A stretch of 64,000 nucleotides of DNA, from contig CP126191.1 of assembly GCA_030272155.1 (NCBI GenBank), positions 1,200,501 through 1,264,500 on the forward strand. Reading direction: 5' to 3'. The notes beneath the pieces were generated by a model. The model was given only the letters and a program-made list of their open reading frames with translations, had not been told where the DNA came from and ran no database searches. Of this stretch, positions 1-10,900 are shown piece after piece. The position numbers and the translations under genes are program-made. This DNA comes from Tetradesmus obliquus. Lineage: Eukaryota; Chlorophyta; Chlorophyceae; Sphaeropleales; Scenedesmaceae. Position 1 is the first letter of the stretch. Each line of letters starts with the position of its first letter.

Positions 1-322
1 AGCATCGGCCCTGCGTCTATTGCGGGTTACACCAGCAGGAGCTCTGCAGCTGCCAGCCCCGAGCCGACTGCTGCTTTCAGTGTGTTTGGCGCTGGTACCT
101 CTTCCAGTCTGGCATACAGTTCACTCGGTGTGCCGGCCCGGCCCTCTTCTGCTTCGCCGTACATTGGAGCCATGGGTGCCAGCAGCAGCAGCAGCAGTCC
201 TGCTGGTGACGTGGCGGCTGGCTACGCTGCCGGGTTTGCTGCTGCGCAGCAGAGCATGCTGGCCGCCAGGCGCTCCGTGGTGAGCCGTGAGTGTAGCCAA
301 CAGCAGCAGCTGCTGCTGCTGT

Positions 323-365
<43 letters not shown>

Positions 366-1012
366 CGCTTGCACATGCAGACCAGTAGTTACAAGTATGC
401 AAAGCAGTGGAACATCTGTAACAGTGTCCTTGCTGCACACACAGCAGCAGCTGTAGCAGCTGTCTCACATACTTCCCCTGGTGCCGCAGTGACATCCTTG
501 TGACACACGCATGCATTGCCTTTCTTGTTCCTTGTGCAGTCAGCCGTGGACTTGATGGCTCTGCCAGAGACAAGCCCTCCAGCTACACCTGCCAGCAAGT
601 TCCTCCCTACCCCTCAGGTAACAAATAGCTCTCTACCAGAAAGCGCACTGCAGGCATACATATATATGTGTACACACTCTCTGTAAGGGATGCATGCCCG
701 CTGTTCCTTGCACAGAATGCAGCAATGGCACCGGGTACTGTCGAGCTCTGCAGGTTGTGCCAGCACAACCCCAGTAGCATCAACCAACGCAGCAGTTGAT
801 GCAGCTACATGTTGCTCATGCCTTTATAATAAAATGATAAATCACGTGGTTGGTTGCCCTGCAGGCACAAGATGGCTTCAAGTGGACCAGCAGGTGCGTG
901 GCGCTGCTGCTGCTGCTGCTGTTGCTGCTGTTGTGTTGCAACGCTGGCAGTACGCGCATCTCATGTTCGTCTGTGTCAGCACTGTCATCAACAAGGCACC
1001 AACAACAGCATG

Positions 1013-1049
<37 letters not shown>

Positions 1050-1842
1050 ACTGCTGCATGCCGCAGGTACCTGGCCAGCAATGCACAGATGCAGCAGGTG
1101 GCCACCACACTGCTGGAGCTGCTGTGCCTGCCGCCACACGCCAGCCTGCATGCGGGCAAGACAACGGTCAGCATCAGCAGCGAGTGTGACCACGACAGGA
1201 TCAGCGGCCTGGTGGGGCTGGCGGCGGGCAGCAGCGACAACAGGTTCAGGTATCAGGTGCGCCCCCTTGTACAGCGAGCTGGTGTGTAAGTGAGGATATG
1301 GCGGCGGCTTGCGTGAGGCCACAGCAATAGTACGGCTGTCGAACAATGCCATGAGCTCCTGTACAGGTGTGGTTTCAATTGCACAATTGCACTGCTGTCG
1401 CAGCTAGGTGCAGCGCACGAAGTCACACCATCTGGCAAGCTTGATGGCATGCACAGCACAGGGTGAACAGCGCACAGCCTGTAGTGGCTGCAGTTGGGCG
1501 CTGCTGCTGCGGCCGCAGCACGTGCAGAGCTCAATCGCCTCCTCAACACTGTCTGCTGCTGCTGGCGCTGTTGAGCGCTGCAGGTGGTGCGTGTGAAGAG
1601 CAGCGTGGGCTGGAGCTTTGAGTTCAGCCTGCGGCCCTCCTCCGACCTGGCGCTGTACGACAAGTACAACATCGCGGAGTACGTGCAGGTGAGGCGGGGC
1701 ACAGCTGCGTTTGAGTCTGGTTCACAGTTGCTTCAGGAAACAGCAGCGTCCTGCTGAATATAGATGAATGAGGATCACGCTGCAGGATGCAGCAGGACAA
1801 CGCACACACCTGCATACCAACTGTTGGTTCTGACTGCTGAGG

Positions 1843-1914
<72 letters not shown>

Positions 1915-2052
1915 TAGGATAACTGGTTTGTGCTGGCTGCATGCTTGAAGGACATGTATGGCGTGGTCATGGAGGAGGACAGCAGCGCAAAGCCCAAGTG
2001 TGTGGCTTGCAGGAGGAACAACGTCAGCCTGATTCTGCAGAAGGTTATTTGA
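1..2052 (+). CDS. Unrecognised protein, C-terminal part (5' end outside the window)
   Basis: The reading frame is open from the first base, so the gene starts upstream of the window. Exons that join in phase are 1-279, 540-617, 865-893, 1067-1256, 1584-1688 and 1918-2052, with a TGA stop at 2050-2052. All introns have GT donors and AG acceptors. The visible product is 271 residues. Its first ~95 residues are low complexity (Ser, Ala, Gly). The rest looks folded: a Leu-rich helix (TTLLELLCLPP) is followed by a segment containing VVRVKSSVGWSFEFSLRP and a Trp-containing stretch (DNWFVLAACLKDMYGVV). Near the C terminus there is a CVAC pair. I do not recognise the family. Three introns are filled with CAG or CTG repeats. 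An alternative donor at 1250 (GTATCA) cannot be excluded. The exon structure is well supported by phase agreement; the function is unknown. Confidence 0.6.
321..363 (+). repeat. (CAG)n microsatellite in intron 1 of the first gene
   Basis: About 14 uninterrupted CAG units lie in the intron between exons 1-279 and 540-617. The surrounding intron also contains CTG runs, so the transcript could form a short CAG/CTG hairpin. Confidence 0.9.
1014..1049 (+). repeat. (CTG)n tract upstream of a 3' splice site
   Basis: About 12 CTG units sit 18 bases upstream of the acceptor at 1061-1066 (CCGCAG) of the exon starting at 1067. The tract occupies the position where a polypyrimidine tract is expected. 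Confidence 0.85.
1845..1912 (+). repeat. (CTG)n tract abutting a 3' splice site
   Basis: About 22 uninterrupted CTG units end directly at the acceptor TTTTAG that precedes the last coding exon (1918). This is the longest sense-strand CTG tract in the first gene. Confidence 0.9.
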
Positions 2053-3006
2053 TGAGCACGAACAGATGTATGGGATGTTGCAGTGGTGCAGGTGGAAAGC
2101 CAGCGCATTTGAAGTGGCATTCGTTGCCTGGTGCTGCTGAGAAGTACTGTGAATCCAGTGTCAGCGCTCAGCGGCTGTACAACGGCTGTACTGGCTGCCT
2201 GCAGTGCTGTTTGGCACTTACAGCCGTTGTGATCTCCTGCTGATATAGCTGATGTGCGATCAGCGCGCAAGCGTATATTTGGATGAGACGCAACAGCTGG
2301 GGTTGTTATTAGCAGCAGTATGATCGCTGCTTGCAGCCCCTCACTTGCCGGCCCGGCAGAGGGTCGATGTTGGGTCATTCACCTGGTCGATATGGTAGGT
2401 ATGGCATGTATTTGTCCGCTAGATGTTTTTTAAACGCTTAACATCACTTTGATAGAATTATGTGCTGTTATGGTGGTCCACGTCAACACATCCGGCATGT
2501 CACCCGGGCCCGTGCGTCGGTTTCTAATCTTTGCGGCCGTCGCAACAGCCGTGTGACCATGCATGCGGATGGTGCATTCCCAGTATTGTGTGTGGACGGT
2601 ATTATCTGTAAACTGAGCAACCAAAGCTGCCGATCAGGTGTGCAGAACGGACGGAGAGCCTGCAGCTGTTCAGGCTTTCCTGTGCTTCGTCGCACTGTTA
2701 TATCAGCTCTTTCCAAGTTCAATTAGTCCAAGAGCAACTGTTCCTCCCTGAGATTGGGTTGAGTCTGGTGCCGAAGGTGAGAGCAGCTGCAAGGGTTGTT
2801 GGGAGCAGCATTTCGCGACTCCGCTCTTCAGGCCGATAAAGATGAAGATAGAAAACAAGCAAATCATCTGACACTGTACGTACGGTATTGCCGAAGTGTG
2901 TGGTCTTGCTACTGTCTGCACTGTACTGCTGTACTCGCATTGCAGTCTGTGCCTTGTCCCATATGGCTGTTTGACAACAGAAGGACGCATTCGACGTTAA
3001 GAAGCA
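2053..3006. other. Intergenic: 3' UTR of the first gene and upstream region of the EGF-repeat gene
   Basis: No coding exon was recognised. A TGTAA motif, the usual green-algal polyadenylation signal, lies at 2607-2611, about 555 bases after the stop codon. The remainder should contain the promoter and 5' UTR of the plus-strand gene starting at 3007, but no clear TATA element was identified. Confidence 0.45.
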
Positions 3007-6000
3007 ATGATACCGCTACATGCAGCAGTGAAGCTGCTGTGTGTGCTTGTGGCAGCGCAGCAGCACACGTGTGTCAGCGGGGCACGCATCCCATGGATGC
3101 CACGCCTGGCTGGCAGCAGCAGCAGCAGCAGGCAGCTGGCTCGCCAACTCCTTCAGGGTAAGCTATCATCGAACACAACTTTGGTGCATGCATTTTACTG
3201 GCAAACACTCGCAGCTGCTGGCGCTGATGGCAATGACGCTTTTGAAGGGTGCGCGTCTGTCAGACAGGCTGTGTCTGGCTTGAGCCAGTGCCCTGCACGA
3301 GTATGTGACTGTTCATGATGAGCTCTGACCTCCCTGCTGAGCACAGACATTCTGCTGAGCGCTGCTGTACGTTGCTTGCTCTGCAGATGCCCCGCCCCCG
3401 GACCCGTGCGCAGGCAGAAACTGCGGCTCGGGCAGCTGCAGTGGGGGCGCATGCATTTGCAATAGCGGCTGGTCTGGCGGCAGCTGTGAGATTCCTCCAG
3501 ATCCTTGTGCTGGCAGAAACTGCGGATCAGGCAGCTGCTCGGGTGGCTCATGTATCTGCAATAGCGGCTGGTCTGGCGGCAGCTGTGAAGTGCCTCCAGA
3601 CCCTTGTCTGGGCAAGAGCTGTGGTTCTGGCAGCTGTAGCGGGGGTTCATGCATTTGCAATGACGGCTGGTCTGGAGGCAGCTGCGAGATTCCTCCAGAT
3701 CCTTGTGCAGGCAGAAACTGCGGATCAGGCAGCTGTAGCGGGGGTTCGTGCATTTGCAATGCCGGCTGGTCAGGCGGCAGCTGCGAGATCCCTCCAGATC
3801 CTTGTGCTGGCAGGAACTGCGGTGCTGGCAGCTGCTCTGGTGGTTCATGCATTTGCAATGACGGCTGGTCTGGTGCAAGCTGCGAGGTGCCTCCCGATCC
3901 CTGCGCCAACAAGAACTGCGGTGCTGGCAGCTGCTCTGGTGGTTCATGCATTTGCAATGACGGCTGGTCTGGTGCAAGCTGCGAGGTGCCTCCCGATCCC
4001 TGCGCCAACAAGAACTGCGGTGCTGGCAGCTGCTCTGGTGGTTCTTGCATCTGCAACAACGGTTGGTCAGGTGCAAATTGTGAGGTTGCGCCAGACCCGT
4101 GTGCCAGCATGAGCTGCGGTGCACACGGCTCCTGCAGCAATGGGGCCTGCTCCTGCACAGATGGCTACAGCGGTGCACAATGTGAGGTGGCACGAGATCC
4201 CTGTGCAGTTGTGAACTGTGGTGCGCAAGGGACTTGCAGTGTAGGAGTCTGCAGCTGCTCTGGCGGCTACACTGGCAGCAGCTGTGAGATAGGTGAGACC
4301 TTGCTGAAGCAGTGGTTAGGGTTGTTCAAACACTCTGCTGCATGTTACATAGAGCCACTGCTGTTGTTGTGTGGATGCCTACAACCACATCATGCAAGGT
4401 GCTGGTGATGCTGTGCACACCACCATTGATGTAGGCCTGACAACTCAGCATCTGCTGCTGCTGCTGCTGCTGCTGCTGTCGGTGGTGCATTACATGACTG
4501 CTTGCAGCACCCAACCCGTGTGCCAGCATCAGCTGCGGTGCGCATGGCTCCTGCAGCAACGGCGCCTGCTCCTGCACAGACGGCTACAGCGGCGCTCTGT
4601 GCGAGGTTGCGCCTGATCCCTGTGCAAACATTAACTGCGGTGGCCATGGCACATGCAGCGGCGGCAGCTGCAGCTGCTCTGGCGGTTACACTGGCAGCAG
4701 CTGTGAGACAGGTGCGGCAGCTACTGCGGTGCTACAAAAACATTCTGTGACAGCATGCTTTAACCAGATGTGTGCCATTGCTGCTGAACAGGTTGAGGAT
4801 AGAGTGTTACTACTGCACTGGATGTGAAGCGGCAGCTTGACTCGTGCAACTTATACCATACCATGTGTAACAGGTGCTTTGGACTTTTGAACATGGGCTT
4901 TTAAACATGGACTTTTGTCGTGTGCTGCTTTGCAATTCTGCAATCCTGGTGTGCCTGCACACAGTTTGCCAATTAGCTGACAACCAGCCCAATTTATTGG
5001 TGATTGCTGCTGTGCATTGCAGCCCCGGATCCCTGCGCTGCAGTTGCCTGTGGCGCCCACGGCAGCTGCAGCAACGGTGCATGCACATGCTCAGGGGGTT
5101 ACACAGGTGCCACATGTGACGTGCCACCGCCTGCAGGTGTGCAAAATCGGTGTGCAGCCCAATTGTGTGGCTTGGGAAAGAATTGCACAGGATCTAAATG
5201 CAATTACAAACACCATATCAGACACGTGTTGCGCATTGCAATGCTGAGAGGCCAACACTGCAAACAATATCATCCATCTGCACAGCAGTTGCTGCCCTGA
5301 AACACCTGCCGACTACTGCTGCTGCTGCCTGCTGTCACTGCCTCAGAGCCCACTCCCCCAGCTGCCTCAGCCACCACACAGCCGCTGCCACAAGCCCCTG
5401 CCGACCCATGCGCAAGCATCAGCTGCGGCCCTGGCAGCTGCACAGAGGGCCGCTGCGGCTGCCCGCCTGGCACCACTGGGAACAACTGCGAAATAACTGT
5501 ACCAGAGCCTCCACTGCCGCATCAACAGCCCCAGCAGCAGCAGCAGCAGCAGCAAGAGCCAGTCCCATCACCTATCATTGAGGATCCTCCTCTTCCTCCA
5601 GTCATCGACCCACCAGCAACGCAACAGCAGCCCCAACTGCAGCCGCCGCCTGTTATTGAAAACCCCCCATTGCCGCCTGTTGAACTTCCAACGCCACCGC
5701 CGCCAGCACAGCAGCCGGAGGGCCCCAATCCTGAGCCAGCCGCAGCACCCGTTATAACACCAGAAGTGACAAACCCTGATCCAGCGCAGCAGCAGCCGGC
5801 AGTGACGCCTGTTGAGCCGTCGAATGCACCAGCAGACCCCTCGACAGCGCCTGTGGTTCAGCCTGTAGTACCAACAGGTGCAGTTGGTGAGCTTTAGCGC
5901 TGTCATGTATGTACTAGATTGCTGCAGAAGATCCTCATCTACTACTGCCTGCGGGACGTAGCTGGCTGCAAACATACTTGCTGTTGTCAGCAGTGGCGCC

Positions 6001-6083
6001 CTCGCACTAGATGAATGGTGCAATTCACTCCCAAGATCATATCCTGTCATGCTGTACCACACAACCTGCTAAGCGCTCACATT

Positions 6084-6121
<38 letters not shown>

Positions 6122-7524
6122 TGTTCCTGCAGATCCCACCACCGCACCCACGCACGGCCCTGCAGACCTCCCAGCCTCAGGTGCAGTGACAGCACCTGAC
6201 AATGCACTGGTGACCCCAGCAGCACCAACCAACTCTAACACAATACCCAGCCCAACACCATCTGACCCACAGCAGCAGCAGCAGCCACAACCACCCCAAG
6301 ACACCACCCCTACTGCGCTGCAGCCAACTGCAGATCTGACTTCCAGCACTTCCCCAGCACCTGCAGCAGATGGCCCAGCAGTAACAACAGCGCCAGATGC
6401 AACCCAGGCACCTCTGAACAGCCAATCGCCCGCTCCAGCAGCAGACACAGCTCTGCCGACAGCGCCTGCTGGCCCCGCTGCCCCTGCTTCACCTGGGCCC
6501 TCAGCCATCGACCTTCTGTACAAGCAGATGCAGCCAGCTGATGCAGCGTCGCCTTCACCAGCACTACTTGAGCCTCTGGTGACACTGGCGCCTGCGGATC
6601 TCACTTCCACCAGCAGCCCCAACCCAGCAGGAGTACAAGATGGTGTTGCAGATGCTACAAACAGCACTATTGTTTCTAGCCCAACCCCGGCGGCAGATGG
6701 CACCACAGCACCAGACGGCAGCAGCAGCAACAACAGCACAGAAAACAGGAGCATTGGCGTTGATACCAGCAGCCCCATGCCAACAGATCTGCCAGGCGCC
6801 TCTCCTATTACAGGGACCACTACCAGCCCAGCTCCTGATTTGGGGCCAGTTGTGTCACCAACACCTGCACCAGTTAACAGCAGCTCTCCTTCCTCACCAG
6901 CACCTGAAGATTCCACCGCTGAAACAAGCCCCAGCCCTGCACCAACTCCATTTGCAAGCCCATCGCCAGCTATTATACCTTCAAACGACAGCAGCAGCAG
7001 CCCCAGCCCCTCATCAGATGCTGCCACGCCCCCTGGCGCGCCTGCAGGCAGGAACAGGAGCAGCAGCAGCAGCCCTTCACCTGCGCCTGGAGACCCGACC
7101 AACACCAACAGGTGCGGGGGCTTAGGGGGTGATATGCGGGTTGTACAATGCAGACCATTTGTTTGTTGCGGGACAACAAGACCTTCCTATGCTAATAATT
7201 CACGTTGCCACCCCTGCTCTGCTGCTGCTGCTGCTGCTGCTGTTGCTGCTGCTGTTTGCAGCCCCTCGTCACTTGCTACAACCAGCACTTCATCTCCATC
7301 CCCAGAGCCACCTACTGATCCCTCCCAGTCACCATCACCAACCCTGCAACTGCTGATCACTTACACTGCCATTTCTACTTCTGCTGATGATGATGATGTT
7401 GCTGTTTGCAGCCCCGCGCCAACCCCTACACCCAGCACTCCATCTCCATCACCAGAGCCACTTACCGATCCCTCCCAGTCACCATCGCCAACCCTGCAAC
7501 TGCTCAGCACTTACACTGCCATCT

Positions 7525-7599
<75 letters not shown>

Positions 7600-7883
7600 C
7601 TGTTATTGCAGCCCCGCGCCAACTCCTACACCCTGCACCCCATCCCGTCACCAGCACCTCCTGCTGATCCCTCCCAGCCACCAACACCAACCCTGCAAAC
7701 TGCTCAGCACTTACACTGCCATTTCTACTGCTGCTGCTGCTGCTGCTGCTGCTGTTACTGCAGCCCCTCACCAATTGCTACACCCAGCACTCCATCTCCA
7801 TCACCAGAGCCACCTACTGATCCTTTCCAGTCACCGCCACCAACTCTGCAACTGCTCAGCACTTACACTGCCTTCTCTACTGC

Positions 7884-7920
<37 letters not shown>

Positions 7921-10900
7921 ATTGCAGCCCCTCACCAACCCCTACACCCAGCACCCCATCCCGTCACCAGCACCTCCTGCTGATCCCTCCCAGCCACCAA
8001 CACCACCCCTGCAACTGCTCAGCACTTACACTGCCACCTCTGCTGCTGCTGCTGCTGCTGTTCGCAGCCCCGCACCAACCCCTACACCCAACACCCCATC
8101 CCCATCACCAGAACCACCTACTGATCCCTCCCAGTCACCTACCCCACACCTGCAACTGCCAATTAATTAATCTGCACCCCGCTGTTGCTGCCACCTTTGC
8201 AGCCCCGCGCCAAGCCCTACCCCCAGCACCCCATCTCCAGAGCCGCCTACTGATCCCTCCCAGTCACCGCCACCATCTCCAAGCCCTAAACCTCGCCGCT
8301 CACCGCGCCCTAGGCCCCCAAGGCCAGGTGGTAACGGCGGGCATAATCACGACGATCATTACCACTACGATGACAACACGTACGATGACATGCTCTACAA
8401 CTACGATTACGGCGGCAGGGGCGGGCCGTACAACCCGCGCGGCGGCGGCTATGGCCCGTACAATCCCTACAGTGGCCAGTACGATCCGTACAACAGTCAG
8501 TACGATCCGTACAAAAACCAGTACAATGGCCGTGGAGGTTATCCTGGCTATAATGGATACAATGATTATGGAGCAGGCGGGTATCCCGCAGGAGGGTAAG
8601 CACAGCAGGATTGCAGCAGCAGCAGCAGCAGCAGCAGCTGCAGCTAGCGACCAGCTGGGCGATTACACAAGGGTTACTGCAGCAGCAGTTTGGAGCAGTT
8701 TTGTTGTGGGCAGCGACGGGTGGGCAGTGCTGCATGAACAGCAAGCAGCAATGTGCCGGCATTTTGATCATGCTGATGTTTTTGAGTGATCCAATTTAAC
8801 CCTGATTACAGCATTAGTCGCTATCCTGCTGGAACAGTGCGCAGTGAAGCCCCTGTATTGCACGCGGTTCTGATCTCGCAGCAATTGCATCCTCCACAGA
8901 TGCAGGCGCAGTGTACGACAATGTCACGAGTCTCTGTGTGCTGGTGCCGCAGGTACAACCCAGTAATGGGCGGTGGTTACAACCCTTATAGTGGTGAGTG
9001 GCTGCAGGTTCCTTGAGGACGAGAGTGCCAGTAGCATCTGTGCCAATCGAATGAGAACCAACCAGCTGCAGCAGCGGCAACATGCTGTCGCCCAACTGTA
9101 CAAGCTACAGCTGTTGTTGAGCAGTCTTCATGCTATTGATGATAACCGGCTGCCACCAATACAACACCGCGAGCCTTGTGCTGCTGCCTTGTCCCTTTCT
9201 AACCACAGGAGGTGGCGGCTACGGTGGTGGCGGTGTGCCAAACAGTGGTTACTACAACCCAGGTGTAACCCAGACACCATCGTATGGTGGCGGCGGTTAC
9301 ACTCCCACACCATCCTATGGAGGCGGCGGCGGCGGCGGTTACACCCCTACCCCGAGCTCAAGTTACACCCCATCTGGTGTCACTACAACTCCCAGGGGTT
9401 CAGTGACAGGTGGCACTACAGGATCTGGCGCCGTTCCAGGTGTAACTGCAGGCACACATCCCACTACTGGCGGTTACACCACACCGACACCCGGCAGCAG
9501 CAGTGGTACCGGCGGTACATGGCCAACCAGTGGTGTGAATTCCACCTTGCCACGTGGGAATTCCTCCCTGTCAGCACCTGTCACCCGACCAGGAACTTTG
9601 TTTGGCACAACATGCACCTTGAACGTCACTGTGAACTCAGGAGTGAGCACTGCAGGGAGGCCGGCGAGGTACGCCTGGTCGGTGAGTGTCACTAGTGACG
9701 CTGACAACAAGGCGGTGACGCTCTCCGAGTCTGGTGACACCTCTGTGAAGTACTTTGCAAGTGTCACCCGTGGTGACACCCCACAGCCAGTGTATGCAGC
9801 CACAGGGACCATCACAGTGACGAACCCTAGCAGTACCCAACCTGTCACTGCTTCTGCTGTCTTAGCAGTTCTTGGTGACGGCCAAGGCAGTGCCGGCAGC
9901 AACAGCAGCAGCCAAATTGTTGCTGCCCGGGCGGCATGCGGCCAGCCTTTCCCACTAACTATCGCAGCAAATGCCAGCGTGCAATGCACATTTGATCTGG
10001 AGGTGCCTACTCAGCAGGCGGGCCAGGTTAGTGCGGTTGTTATGTTGCGGTCAGGTGACAGGTGCTACAGTCAGCAGGGAATGCCCTTTGCATTCTCATC
10101 ATCTGCAGCACAACCTGCGCAGCAGCCAGCTGCAGCTAGCGCAGCAGGTGACTGCACAGTGCTGTCAATCAGGTTCCCGAGGCGCGACATGACTGTGTCA
10201 AGCATTGTGCTTGATCAAAGTGTGGCTGATGAAGACGGCAGCAGCAGCCGCAGTACTGCAGCAGGGCAGCAGAATGTCAGTGTGCTGGCCAGAAGGACGC
10301 TGTGCAAGCCAGCCAAGTTTGGCTTCACTGCGAACTTCAAGGCTCAGCCAGGCTTCCTCAACTGCTCAGACACCCAGGTGAGGCACTTGAGCAGCAATGT
10401 ATGAAATGTTTCCAGTAGACTTGTATGTTTTGATGTACATCGACTGACAAATCTGCATGAAAATCTGCTTTACGAATGAGTCAGGTGGCTGCTGCATGTC
10501 TACCAGCGCACTGTTTCATACATTTGAGTGCGCGCAGTGCAGCAGTGATTCAGCTTGAGCTGCTTTGTTACGTCTCATTGCAGGTGCCAGTCTTCGCCAT
10601 GGTCACACCTGTCAACAGGACACAGCCCACTGGCAAGTCGCGTGCGCTGTTCAACCTCACCCGCAGTGCTTCCTGTCCTCCAGAACCAACTGGCAGCAGC
10701 AGCAGCAACAGCAACTTGGCTTCAACAGACTCGCAGCTGCAGCTAGCTGCCAGCCCTCCTACTGTCACAGCTAACTCTGGTGGCGCAAGCTTTCGGTGGA
10801 TCGCCAGCAGTGTAGCACTGCCAGCAAAGGTGACAATGCAGCATGGCCAGGCATCAGCTGTCAAATTCAATGTCAGATGGGAGAGGGTGGCTGTCAGTAC

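Noticed and set aside
6015-7667. Single uninterrupted 550-codon frame across the Pro-rich stalk
   Set aside because: It starts in an intron, reads CTG and GAT repeats as poly-Cys and poly-Asp, and ends in a frameshifted unit; the split-exon model keeps phase with both neighbours.
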